A DNA stretch of 64,000 nt from Gordius sp. MW1 (GCA_964036665.1 OZ038526.1:32984001-33048000), one strand, 5' to 3'; positions 49,516 through 61,360 are shown, numbered from the stretch's first letter. Notes: generated from the sequence alone by a model not told the origin. A program made the numbers and translations.

Positions 49516-50048
49516 TTCAAGCGTGGGTTTTAATAACATCTGATGTATTATTTTACTACTCGTTACATGTTTTACATTTTAATAGCAAAAAATAAAAGTT
49601 GTGTAAGCTGATCTGCCAAATTTATTCACCAACTTTTATTTCGAGAGAAGTTTCACAAATTTACACCGTCCAAAAATGTTAAAAATTGTAATACGTCTGC
49701 AGAAATTCAAAGAAAAATATATAGAAATAAATCTGAAATATATATTTTTTTTAACAAATGTAATAAACGCAACAATCTAGATTTCATAAAGATTGTAAAG
49801 TTTATCCAAATTTAGTGGTAAACATTTTTGAAAGTAACCCTTCTAATAAATTTAGGTAAAAAATTTACGAGAAGACTTATACAATAGTAGAATTTAACTT
49901 TATTTTGATCTTATTTCCAATAGTTTGTGGTAATCATTAGATGTTGTTACATTGTCTAACCGTGAGCAAATTTATTATTATATATTATAGTATAAATAAA
50001 TTGAGAATATAGTAAAACAAATGAACTTTTTGGTAATGCAGCGTTCTC

Positions 50049-50054
50049 TTTATT
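50049..50054 (-). promoter_or_regulatory. Poly(A) signal for the lysine-rich gene
   Basis: AATAAA on the minus strand, about 157 nt past the stop codon. Confidence 0.45.
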
Positions 50055-50210
50055 ATTTAAACGTATATGCTATTTACTTCGTAATTTAACGGCTTTGCGC
50101 ATTTCATTGAATATGTGATATTGGTTTTGGGGTTAGAACCCAACGCTTGTATACGCTTTTGCCGTTTTATGCTTTCAATACTTAATCTATTGGCACCCAT
50201 AATATATTGA

Positions 50211-52539
50211 TTATATATCGTCCGAATCTTCAATTGTTACAACCAAGTGTTTCTTCGTCTTATCGCGCGTTTCATTAATTTTTGTCGGAGACCATATTTG
50301 AATCGATTCATCATCGCTTAGATTTAATTTTTCAGCTTTTGCAAATCTTAACTCGCTTTTTTTCAATGAGTCAGATTCCGACTTTCTTTTGCGCCTAAAA
50401 TATGTTTTAAAAAACGAATTATAAATATAAATTCATGCAACACAAGATATCAGAAGAATATAATTAATGGTTCAGATTCATCTAACTAAACTACCCTAAA
50501 ACAATAGTTATATGCTATATAATATATAGTGCAACATTAATAGGGAGTCCATTAATTTTAACTAACATAAATTACCTTATTTTGGAAGTTTTAATATGGT
50601 CCTGAGAAAATTCAAGATCGTTTGGACTCGAGGATAATTGTTCTGTGGATTTCAAAAAAACTTTATCCTTTTTGTCACTTTTCTTTCCTTTTAGCATCGT
50701 TTCTTGACCATCGTCATTCATTTTCATAATTTTAGACTTCTTCTTGCTAGGTATTTCAAATACGCTTTCGTTATTGGGGTTATCAATGAGTGTTCGTTCT
50801 TTTTTTTTTAGTTTGCTTACTAAAGAATCATTACTTTCATTTTGATCAGCATCTAGAATAAGCATCGGCGCATCTACATTATCTAAGCTCTCTGCCTTTT
50901 TAACTTTGCTTTTTTTGACTTTGATCAATACATCTTTATCCTCATCGTTAACGTGATGGGCTACCTTGACCTTGTGTTTCTTTCCGTGCGAAGAAGGTTC
51001 CAAATTTAAACTCCCTTCTTGGTTATCAATATCATTGATTGACGCCTTTTTAGATTTTGTTCGCTTTTTTGTGGCGTCTCTTGTCACCTCTTCAGGGCAA
51101 AATTCTTCGTGTGAAGAATTCGTAGATTGAAATTTGCAGATAGTTATTTCCTTGGCAGGCTCTACCTTATTTTGGTTATCGTCCATATTAAGTTCCTGAG
51201 CTTTAATCTTTTCCTTTTTACGTATCCTTTTTTCGGTAGTAGACTCCTTTGATTCTCGTTTCTTGGATTTCAACAATTTTTTTGAAGGTGTTTCGCTAAG
51301 CTCTTTTACTATTTCTCGATCACATAAGTCCAACGTATTGTTCGTTACATCTTTAATTCTTTCCTTTTTACAAGCGGGTATTTTTTTTATCGAAAAGTCT
51401 ATTATTTCGGGAGTTTTCGATTTTGACGACTTTTGTTTTAAAGGCTTTTCAATGGACACCTCCAGTTCCTTTTCTATTTCTTGATTTCTTTTTTTTTTGT
51501 CCAAGCATTTATTAGTTTTTTTCACCTTTTTATTATTAGTATCGTGCATCTCCAAAATCTTATCGTCGACTTCGATATTTTCCGTTATTACGTCTTTTAA
51601 TTTTTTGATTTTTTTAGGTTTTATCAATGTACTCACATCGGTTAGCTGCTCTTTTAATATATAGGTGTCTATTGCCTCCGTGCCTTTAGTTTCGACTCGG
51701 TCCATGATCTCTTTATCATCCGACGGATTTAACATTAATTCGTATAGTCGCAATTGTTGGGGTGTTAAACTCATTCGTTTTTTCTTCATAACTTTCTCAT
51801 AATTTTTGCAATATTTAACTAGCGATCGCCTCATTTCCAACAGTTCTGTCAAACTTTCATTTTGTTTGGTCTCAGCTTTTGATTTCTTAGAAATGCGGTT
51901 ATTCACTTCTGAAATCGTTTTGTCTTTATCCATTAATTCGGCTTCACATCTAAAATCAGCTCCTTTAACAATTTTACCGTCATTAAAGTTATCCATTTCT
52001 TTCTTAATTTTTAAAAGAGTCTTAGGCTCAAGAGACAGAGCATCGTTTTCGATTTCTTTGTGCCCAAGATTGTCGCTTAAATGGCTCCTGTCCTTTTTAT
52101 GGCGAACTTTCCCCTCTTTTGTATTATTTTTATCCGTTTTTGAAGTTGAATTAGGCGAATCTTTCTGCAGGGGTTTGCATTCGTGCGCGTTACCAACCGC
52201 TAATTGTTTTTCTATTGTTTCATTTTCATCCTTAATTTCAACAGTTTTGGGAACAATCTGTACACCACGCTCTTTTTGGGTCGGAATTAAGTCGAGGGCT
52301 TTGGTTTGGTCCAAACATTCAGATTTGCGTCCCTTTTCGATTACCCGATTTATCTCACCTTGGTCAGCAAATATAAAATTGTTAAGAAATATTGCATCCA
52401 AACTTAAATATTCCGTTTAAAAAAGATATATTGCATTTCGGCTATTAAATTACTGTTTACCAAATAATAGGGAATCGAGGGCTTTAATTATTTCCCATTC
52501 GGTTAGAGTTTTATGATTGGGTAGGTAAGTTTGTTTCAT
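50211..52539 (-). CDS. Lysine-rich, charged nuclear-type protein
   Basis: Three exons join in phase: 52539-52454, 52402-50576, 50394-50211 (stop), giving about 698 residues. The large middle exon is one open frame of about 1.8 kb. It is dominated by Lys, Glu, Asp and Ser, with many short basic clusters such as KKSKVKKAES and EKRIRKKEKIK, so it is probably disordered and nuclear or nucleolar. The C-terminus reads HLVVTIEDSDDI, a hydrophobic VVTI followed by acidic residues, as in SUMO-interaction motifs. The N-terminal exon (LTEWEIIKALDSLLFG) looks folded or helical. I do not recognise the family. The ATG at 52539 is preceded by an AG acceptor-like site, so a further 5' exon is possible. The 51-nt intron 52403-52453 was chosen because it alone keeps phase. 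Confidence 0.8.
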
Positions 52540-53059
52540 TTCATCGAAGCTAAAAAATGATATTTGAGTTTACATTTGCCATTTTTAAAATTTGAGAAAA
52601 ACAAAATCAATATTAAATCCCAAAAAACAATATTTATCACAATAAATATAGAGAAAACTTCCAACACCCAACGAAAAAAAAATAAAGACTTTGAAATGTT
52701 CGCTTAATAAACATAGTTTATGCTAAAAACTGTAAACTGGAAGTCGCCTAACAAAATAAAGAGAGAACTTACCCCAGGAATATATTTTTTCTAACCTAAT
52801 ACTAATATCCATCTTATACGAATTAAAATGGTATTTTTAAAAATAACAATTTTAAGATTGAGAACACATGAAGCATTATAAGCTATTAATTACATAAAAC
52901 TTATGTCCATAGCATTTCTAACAAAAAAAATAAGTCAACTCTATTATAATCAAAATTACACCTTTTAAAGGAACTTCAACACCCTATCTAATCTAATCCC
53001 CACTTTAAACATAATGCATAAGCAATCTAAGTGGTAATATTAAAAGTCATTAAAATGCT
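52540..53059. other. Interval between the lysine-rich gene and its upstream neighbour
   Basis: A+T-rich. It must contain the promoter of the lysine-rich gene and the 3' end of the gene at 53060. No AATAAA is obvious for the latter. Confidence 0.35.
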
Positions 53060-56000
53060 CTACATTTGTTTGAGCTGTTGTTCCGTCATATAAGCGGTCT
53101 CGCTTAGGTCGAAATTATGAAGTCGAGTGATTTTGAACCAATCCAAGGGCGACCCAGGGACGGCGCCAGAGCGTAAAACAGCGCTAATAAGTAGAGCGTG
53201 CCGCACTTTTTCGGGCTCGTTTAACTTGGCACAAACGCGCAGCGTCGTCAAGAAGCTTTTCAAATAAGCCAAATCACAGTTGGGGAAATAAGTTTGAGCG
53301 TGCATACGCTCTTTGTCATCCGAAAGCAAGAGGTAAAAGCGTCGCATCAATTTGAGCTTCCTACAACCGAGCGTATGGGTGTAGTAAAATATTTTGTATG
53401 CGCGTTAATAATATGTTAAACAAAAATAACATCATTTGGTGGACGCAAGGTTTTAGGTGGCAAACACTTCTATCAAAATTTCCATTCTCGAACTAGAGCC
53501 CTGCAAAGTCACTTTTTTAACCAGAAGCCGACCCGGAAGCGTTCAAAATTTTTCAACCCGACCCCATGGCGTTTCAAATTTTTTAGTCTGAACACGACTC
53601 GACCTCGGGTCGGGTTTTGGGTCACCCGTGCAGAGCTCTACCTCGAACACGTGCTTTGTAAAATTAATTATCTAAAAACATAAAATAGTATAAAAAGCCC
53701 GCAAATGCCCAGTCTAAAAAATGCGATTTGGCGGGACTTTATTAAGGCAACATCATAATGTATTGTGGTCTCACCAATAACTATCGAACATTTCTACGCA
53801 GGGTTCGAGGTACCATGGTGGAAATTTGGTATATTTAAGGGTGAGATGTTTGAGTATACTGTTCCAATCGACTGGCAGGTTGTATATGATGGAGCGCAGA
53901 CTTTGGGCCTCGACTCGGTGGGCTAAGGCATCGAAATCTAGGCCCAAATTGCTGTAATGCTTCTTTATTATTCGCACGAGCAAGTAATTAACTTTGCGAG
54001 GCCATCTGGATAATTTTATGGCCAGCATGAAGACAGCTTTGCATTGCTGAGTGTCGTAAAGCTTTTCATCATCCTTAGGATAGGGAATGGGGGCTTCGGG
54101 ATTTTTAGGCTTGAAATCAGCCAGCAGGACTGGTTGTAGCGATGTTGTGGGTAATTGTGGTGATGTAGGGTTAGAGCAGGGTTTAGACATCGTTTTATGT
54201 GTTATCTCGTTCCCAAGTGCTGAGGGGGGTATAATGTTGGACACTGAATAGCATAGATAATGTATGAGAAACGCTAAGGTTCGTTTTAATTGCTATTCAA
54301 GTTATTTTAAAAGTAATTGCTAGGGAAATATAACACACACTCATGGGCGTAGCCGGGGGGGGGGTGGTTGCCCCCTCCCTAAATGGCGATTTTTTTTTCA
54401 ACGCAAAAACCCTTAAAAATTAAAAAATTTAACGTTTTGCCCCCCCCCCCCCCAATTGATCTTTTAAAGGTTTTGCCCCCCCCTCTAATCCAAAACCTGG
54501 CTACGCCCATGCACACACTCATACATTATATATTGTAAATTAAATCCATTATCGTGTAATTCTTTGAATAGAATCGGTGAGTTTGGATTGATATAGTAGG
54601 CAGAGGAAAATGGAACGCGATATTTCGGGCAATTGTAGCCCATCATCAGGAAAAACAAGGTGAGGATGAAGTCACAAAAATATGCAATTAAAACACTAAA
54701 ATCATCAATTTCAAGCAGTTAATATGCTAAATTTGTGGCTAAATAATAGATAGATTATTATGTAAAAATATTTTGCGAAACCCGCATTAGCTTAGTTAAC
54801 TTTATTCTGAGAATGAGGGTCAAGGGGGTAGGCAAAGTTATTAAAAGCAATTCAAGTAGTGTTCTGGCTAAGACCTCAGATTATCCTTTAATATAATTAT
54901 AAGAAACCTCATTCTCAATTAGGCTTAATTAATATAATCGCTTTCTCGGCGATAAAATGGATAAACATGCTATCAAAATAGCTTTCATTAATTTTTAAGG
55001 AACAGTATTTGCAAAGTTCATAGAAAATGAATGCAATCATGAACCTAGCTAGGGTCTGAAATACAGGGATGATTTTTAAAATTACATGATATCTTTACAT
55101 ATAAAAATATGAAAAAAACTCGGGCCTTCGGCCCTCGTGGGAAGGGGGAGAAGGGAAGGAAAGTAGGGGAAGGGAAGAGGGGAAGGGGGAACTCTTCTAT
55201 ACTCCGTATAAACGTAGCATATTTGCTATGCAATTTATGGGCGAGAAAGGTGGGAAGGGGCGAGAATGCCTATAGGGGGTATTAGATGCAAAATAATTAG
55301 TTAATTAGTTATAGGTCCTTGTAGGGGAGGACATAGGGTAATTATCAATGTTAATTAATTCAAAAACGAAAAAAAATTTCGATTTATTTGGCCAATGGTC
55401 ATTTTTTTATTGGTCAGTAGCCAGCGGACGGTCAAAAATTCATATTATCATTGGTATTAACATGAACAAATATTAATTTAATTTAAAAAAACTAAAAAAA
55501 AAATTTGTCCCCTCCCTGACTTGAACCCCACACCTCCAGTTCACAAGCCGGCGCTATAACCACTATAACATGCTGGCTTTAAAATAGTAGAAGTTATTAT
55601 GTTATTTATATAGATAATGAAATAATAAAGTTGTGTTTTATGTTTAGAAAATCAATATATTTCGTCGGTCAGTAGCCAGCGGACGGTCAAAAAGTCATAT
55701 TATCAATGGTATTAACAAAAACAAAATATTAATTTAATGTAAAAAAAAATTTAAAAAAAAAGTTTTTTTTTAGTTTTAAAAAAGGGCTAAATTCTTAAAC
55801 TACCAGCCCGATTCGCTCGAAACTTTACCCGTAGTTGCCCAGGGCGGCCGGGGGTAAAATAACCTTTTCAGATTCCTAAAATACCTTTTCATTTTAAAAA
55901 TATCGGACATTTCCCTGCCACACGTGCGGTGTAATATCTATGACACGTAGAAAAATTTTACTAATTATATAAACTTACGCGCGCCATCTAATAAAGTACA

Positions 56001-59000
56001 ATTCGTGTTTGAGTTTAATAGTAGATTCAATTTAATTAGAAATAACGGGCTATGATTATACCTTTGAAGGAGGTTTCGAATTTTGTGTTAGTTTCTATCG
56101 ATATATTTTATCGTAAATTAGAATCTAATACCTATATTATTTTTTTAAATATTACTTTTTAGGTTTTCTATGAAATCACAATCTAATTAAATGAAATATA
56201 TTAACCCAATAAAAAAATATATATGCATTTATAAGGTTAAAAATATATATTACATAGTTGGCTGTCTGTTAGACCATCTATAATAAATTTTTAGGTTATA
56301 TATAAAATTTGGCCAATGGTCATTTTTTTTCATTGGTAAGCAGCCAGGACACGGTAAAAGTGGATATAAATTCATAATAGTCAAAAAAAAACTAAAAAAA
56401 AAATTTCGAATCACATTTTGGCCAATGGTCATTTTTTTGCCATTGGTCAGCAGCCAGGACACGGTAAAAGTGGATATAAACTTATAATAGTCAAAAAAAA
56501 ACTAAAAAAAATTTTCGAATCACATTTTGGCCAATGGTCATTTTTTTCCATTGGTCAGCAGCCAGGACACGGTAAAAGTGGATATAAATTTATAATAGTC
56601 AAAAAAACTAAAAAAAAATTTTCGAATTACATTTTGGCCAATGGTCATTTTTTTCATTGGTCAGCAGCCAGGATACGGTAAAAGTGGATATAAATTCATA
56701 ATAGTCAAAAAAAAACGAAAAAAAAATTTCGAATCACATTTTGGCCAATGGTGATTTTTTTCCATTGGTCAGCAGCCAACGGACGGCCAAAAAGTCATAA
56801 TAGCAATGGTAGTAACAGGAACAATCATAATAGTCAAAAAAAAACGAAAAAATAAACTCGGATTCACATTTTGGCCAATGGTCATTTTTTTCATTGGTCA
56901 GCAGCCAGCGGACGGCCAACAAGAACAATCATAAGAGTCAAAAAAAACTCCGGGATTCTAACCCCAAAACTAGTTAAATTGCATAGCAATTACCAAAATT
57001 TAAATATAGATATACTTATGCATTAATTTAACGTAGCAATTAAAACCCGACCCCGCCCGAAAGCGAGGGAGATAGAGATGAGGGGTGGGGCACCTCTTTC
57101 TCATGCATTAATTTAAAAAATCGATAACCTAATATACCCAATGCAAATAGATAGGGAGGGTAGACGGACAACGGACAACGGACACCAAAAAACGAGCCCA
57201 TAAATTGCATAGCAATTAAAAAAGATTAGTTTGAAAGCTGATTTTCCCTCGGTTGTTCCAAGAATTATCCTATACTACGAGTGTATTTCAAATTAATATA
57301 ACTCAAACCATATAGCTTAAATGTATTTCGAGAGACATTGCCAAATCAACTTCGCAATTACCAAATCTATAGGTATTTGTAGTATTTTCGGAGAGTAAGC
57401 TGGTTATTTTTGGTATGGAGTTTCCTTTAATTTGTTCCAAAGTTTCCAAAAATAAGCCAATAAGTTGTGGGGGTCTATTCAAACTTTTTCCAATCTGTTC
57501 GCACGCGTAGTCTAATGTGTGGTTGGGATTTTGCTGGAGTGACATAAACAATTTATAACATAAATGAGCTTCGGGCTCAGAGAAGGGTCCAGTTACTTGA
57601 GGATTACTACTACTAACTAGCACTAGTTTAGCCCTGTAATAACAACTGTTCAAGCACCGACATATTCCCTTTCCTAAGGTTATATAGAAAAAATAATATG
57701 TTTATCAATTAAGTTCAAATTAAAAATTCACAATCTAGTTAACCTTTATGAAATAAGTATGTTTATATATGGTTAGACCCTGCATTATTAATTTTTATTG
57801 GCCCAGGCCCAACCCTACACATAACTTTTACTAAAATACTACTAAAAATTATTTTTTGAAAGTTTACAAAAGATTTAAAATTAATAAAATAATTTCACTC
57901 GTTAAGCAAAATTGTGAATATTCCAATCTAACCAAAATCTTGCAAAATTTCCTATAAAAAGTAGCACAATTAAAATTTAAATTCACTTGATTAAAATTTG
58001 TCTACATTTTTGTTATTTTGTATTTCAAAAGGGCTAATAATATGAAAAAATGGAGTTTAAATTAGTTGAAAAACTAAAAGTTGTTTAAGCAATAAAAAGA
58101 GCAAACAAAAATATTTATAACAAATTGTTATAATGGTCAATTTTTCATTATATTCTCAAAATTAGGGAATTTCATAGCATACCATTATTATTAAATGGTA
58201 ATTAATTGTGAGATTATAAAGATCAAACAAAATTAATTTTATATAAATGAATTAATAAATCATAAAATAAACTATTTTCATAGATTGTGAAGAATATAGT
58301 ATATATGGGCCATTCCATGACAAATCAAAACGTTTTCAACCGACCATTTCAGATCAAGATAATTTTTGGTGAGGGTGTAGGCCTCAATTAGAGTAATTTC
58401 TGAAAATTTTAGCCATTTTGGGCCAATACTTTTTAAGTTATGGAGGTTTAAGGGCCAAAAACACGTTCGGGAGCGTTTTCTGGATTTTACTATTTTTATC
58501 ATATTTTTAAAAGTAATTGCGTTATTCACTCAAATTTTGGTGCATTTTGTTCCTAAAAAATTCTCTATCGAAATAATTTAACTAAAAACCTCAAACATTT
58601 GCGGTTAATTTTTTGTGGTCAAATTAGTGAAAATTTTTAAAAACATATTTACCCTTTAAATGAAATCACCAATTTCACAATGTGCACTCCTTTATGACCC
58701 ATTATCATATTTCAATCATAAAAAGTTTGGGAGCGGCTACGATATGGTCAAAAATTTGAGAAATTACATTTCCACAAAAAACATTTATAGATGGCAGTAT
58801 AATCAATTATCACAATGACATATTATGATATTTGTTTATTATCAAATTGCAAATTTATAAAGAATATGTGGTGAATAAATAATATTGAAATAAAAATAAA
58901 CTTAAATTTTGATGTTTTTTCTCTGCGCAATGAGCAATTATCCGAATTTAAAAATTAGATCTTGAATTTTAACTTAAATGATATAGGGGTAGACTAAAAT

Positions 59001-60514
59001 TTATGTGAGGTTAAAAAAAAAATACTAATATGATGGCAATATTGCTCATATATTTAAATTTTTTACTAATAATCCATGCTAAATATAAAAAATTTATGCA
59101 GAATGAAAGTTGTTTTAAAAAATTTTGCTTGCTAGTTGTGACCATTTTTAATTAAAATTAAATTTATTTTCAAACTCGCTTACTTGCCGATCGCGTAGAT
59201 AAAAGTTCATGAGTTTTTTTAATCCAATACCATTTATTTACCATATATTCTTTATAAATTTGCAATTTGATAAAAAACAAACATCATAGTATGTTCTTGT
59301 GAAAATTGATTATACCGCCATCTATAAATATTATTTGTGGAAATGTAATTTTTCGAATTTTTAACCATCTCGTAGCCGCCCAAACTTTTTATGATTGAAA
59401 TATGATAATGGGTCATAAAGGAGTGCACTGAAATTGGTGATTTCATATAAAGGGTAAATATGTTTTTAAGATTTTTCACTAATTTGACCACAAAAAAATA
59501 ACCGCAAAAGTTTGAGGTTTTTTTTTAAATTATTTCGATAGGGAATTTTTTAGGAACAAAATGCACCAAAATTTGAGTGAATAACGCAATTACTTTTAAA
59601 AATATGACAAAAATAGTAAAATCCAGAAAACGCTCCCAAACGTGATTTTGGCCCATTAAACGTCCATAACTTAAAAAGTATTGGCCCAAAATGGCTAAAA
59701 TTTTCAGAAATTAATCTAATAAATGAGGCCTACACCCTCGCCAAAAAATATCCTGATCTGAGATGGTCGGTTGAAAATCGTGACGAATCGACATGGAATG
59801 GCCCATATATATGATTGAATGAAATGATCTGATCAAATGCCTTACCTAATCTAGCATATAGTTTTGTCATTCTGTTGTAATCAATAATCAACTGCTTTAT
59901 TTTTATTGTGCCACAGAGAGATGAGTTACTGCCTTTATTAGTGTCATTGTTATAACTTAGTGTATCAGTAAGGATGTTGTAGCTACAAGGCTTTTTCAAT
60001 AATATAGCAGATAATCTTTTGAACTGAGGTGGCTGGTCTGCTAAAAAATTACTCCAATTATTCAATAAAGTCATATCTTCAGATGCAACCCATTTTTTTG
60101 ACCTCTGACGTACATTTATTGGTACAGAATTCTGAACATGAGACTCAACTAAAATAGGCATTTTAAACAATATCAAAAAAGGGGGTTGAAGTTCATACAA
60201 TTGAGCAATAAGTGATTAGCAATAAAAATGATCTAAACCATTTAATAATAAAAATACCTAGCTCATCTGGATGATAAGGGTATGAAGAATATTGGGATCT
60301 ATCGTGATTGATATAGAAACCTAATGATATAATTAACAAAAACATCAGATATTATACTTTTAGCAATTAAATATTGTATATATTCAGTCATTAATTTTCT
60401 ATTTATATTTGATACTATATTATTAGCCTTTTCCATCTCATTTCTTAATATCTTTATTTTTTCGCCCATATCTAATGAGTCATTTTGATGATGGTCAACA
60501 TAAATATACAACAT
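53060..60514 (-). CDS. Uncharacterised conserved-looking protein, six exons
   Basis: Exons joined in phase: 60514-60358, 60320-60258, 60148-59846, 57673-57362, 54243-53775, 53360-53060 (stop), giving about 534 residues. I do not recognise the family. The N-terminal exon is predicted helical (GEKIKILRNEMEKANNIVSN). The middle is mixed helical (SKKWVASEDMTLLNNWSNF; LIGLFLETLEQIKG). A Pro/Ser/Thr linker (NPTSPQLPTTSLQP) precedes a C-terminal part rich in aromatic and basic residues (LSRWPRKVNYLLVRIIKKHY; KFPPWYLEPCVEMFDSYW). There is no signal peptide or membrane span. Exons 4-6 are clearly richer in G+C than their introns. One intron (60321-60357) is 37 nt. Two others are swollen by mobile elements: a foldback element in 57674-59845 and a composite element in 54244-57361. 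A 5' exon may be missing, because an AG acceptor lies two bases before the chosen ATG. Confidence 0.72.
53494..53640. mobile_element. Small hAT-type MITE (TAGAG..CTGCA ends)
   Basis: TAGAGCCCTGCAAAG at the left, CGTGCAGAGCTCTA at the right. Flanks TCTCGAAC and CCTCGAAC match at 7 of 8. The interior is rich in GACCCG/CGGGTC. It lies in an intron of the uncharacterised gene. Confidence 0.8.
54342..54511. mobile_element. hAT-type MITE, family A, exact 8-bp duplication
   Basis: CATGGGCGTAGCC and G run at the left, CCTGGCTACGCCCATG at the right, flanked on both sides by CACACACT. It lies in an intron of the uncharacterised gene. Confidence 0.9.
55509..55577 (-). ncRNA. tRNA-derived SINE head
   Basis: On the minus strand GCCAGCATGTTATAGTGG is followed by GTTATAGCGCC, close to a pol III A box, and GGGGTTCAAGTCAGGG contains a B box (GGTTCAAGTC). 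The anticodon stem pairs poorly and the 3' acceptor half is missing; a T run follows. This fits a tRNA-derived SINE or tRNA relic rather than a working tRNA. Confidence 0.6.
56303..56945. repeat. CCAATGG tandem array, copy 1
   Basis: About six direct repeats begin GGCCAATGGTCATTTTTTT near 56311, 56419, 56527, 56635, 56741 and 56870. The period is about 107-108 bp, lengthening to about 129 bp for the last. Each unit holds CCAATG and CATTGG as a small hairpin separated by a T run, then CAGCAGCCAG. Confidence 0.9.
58306..59805. mobile_element. Foldback element with about 590-bp inverted arms
   Basis: Left terminus TGGGCCATTCCATG, right terminus CATGGAATGGCCCA. The arms continue for about 585-590 bp (for example GGCCAATACTTTTTAAGTTATG at the left against its inverse at 59665-59690), around a unique centre of roughly 330 bp. 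TATATA borders both ends. There is no transposase. It lies in the intron 57674-59845 of the uncharacterised gene, 41 nt from the donor of exon 3. Confidence 0.88.
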
Positions 60515-60564
60515 ACCTAATCAAAAAAGTTTACACAACCAAGGCTTGTACCATGCGAAAAAAA

Positions 60565-61152
60565 TTAGATTGCGAAAAACACGGTGTTTTATCAACTCGC
60601 CGAAAACCATCTTGCCGAATTCATACCTGGGACATTAACGAACATCTTTCGATTATCATAAAGAAGGCCCTAATTTGAGTACCTTTTATAATAATTATCA
60701 ATTTTATTGTAAAAAATACTTAAATAAAAAATTTAATCCGAAATTAAATGTTTAATATCATGGGCGTAGCCAGATTTTGAATTAGGGGGGGGGGCAGATT
60801 AAAAAAAGGTCTCGACTTCCAAAAATTTTCCTGAGAGCGAAAAAAAAATCTCGACTTGACAAAAATTTTCCTGAGAGCAAAAAAAAAGCAACTCGCCTAG
60901 TTAGGCAGTGGGGGCAGCCGGACCCCCCCCCCCCCTTTAGCTAATTAGGGGGGGGGGGGCAGGGGGTCCGGCTCTGGCTAATTAGGGGTATTTTTTTTAA
61001 TTTCTAAGGGTGTTTATATTAACCCCCCCCCTGCCCCCCCTGGCTATGCCCATGATTAATATGCTTAATTGTTGAGGGTTTTTAACATTGGGACATTCAA
61101 TTCGGCAAGATGGTTTTCGGCAAGTTGACGGGCAACCCGAAAAACACATAGA
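60565..61152. repeat. Inverted repeat pair around a family A MITE
   Basis: Left block GCGAAAAACACGGTG..CGCCGAAAACCATCTTGCCG (about 60568-60625) is mirrored at 61096-61150 as CGGCAAGATGGTTTTCGGCA. The family A element at 60759-61054 lies between them. Probably a small decayed DNA transposon immediately upstream of the uncharacterised gene. Confidence 0.6.
60759..61054. mobile_element. hAT-type MITE, family A, with internal duplication
   Basis: CATGGGCGTAGCCAGATTTT at the left, CCTGGCTATGCCCATG at the right; flanks TTTAATAT and ATTAATAT match at 7 of 8. It contains a duplicated AAAAATTTTCCTGAGAGC unit and several G and C runs. Confidence 0.8.
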
Positions 61153-61360
61153 CTAATAAAACCATAGACAGCCTAACAGCTGATTTTTACTATTGAATTA
61201 TTCACCATTATAGCTGCCATCTTGTTGGAATAACTCAACCACAGGTATATTTATGCCTCTCCAACATATAATATTTAAGAAAATAAATGAGACTATGATT
61301 AATCAATTTATTATTAGAAACAAATAATAATAGTTATGATATACACGAATAAAAAATAAA

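Larger units (their letters stand above)
55117..57222. mobile_element. Composite tandem-repeat element E, copy 1
   Basis: Begins at a GGGCCTTCGGCCC palindrome block. It contains TTGCTATGCAATTTATGGGC near 55223 and its inverse GCCCATAAATTGCATAGCAA at the right end, so it carries inverted outer words. Inside are a tRNA-derived SINE (55509-55577), scattered CCAATGG units and the array at 56303-56945. A purine-rich GAGGGAGATAGAGATGAGGG block and CGGACAACGGACA repeats precede the right terminus. It is collinear with 61361-63780. It lies in an intron of the uncharacterised gene. Confidence 0.7.

Noticed and set aside
51806-52420. Plus-strand open frame of 204 codons
   Set aside because: It is the antisense shadow of the long lysine-rich exon on the minus strand.
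55509-55577. Functional tRNA gene
   Set aside because: The B box is good, but the anticodon stem and the 3' acceptor strand do not pair.
60299-60357. A 22-nt intron GTTTCTATATC..CACGATAG in the uncharacterised gene
   Set aside because: A 37-nt intron (60321-60357) with a better donor keeps phase and retains that segment as exon, so the ultra-short version is not needed.
60475-60678. Plus-strand 67-codon frame
   Set aside because: It runs through one arm of the inverted repeat at 60565-61152 and overlaps exon 1 of the minus-strand gene. No domain is seen.
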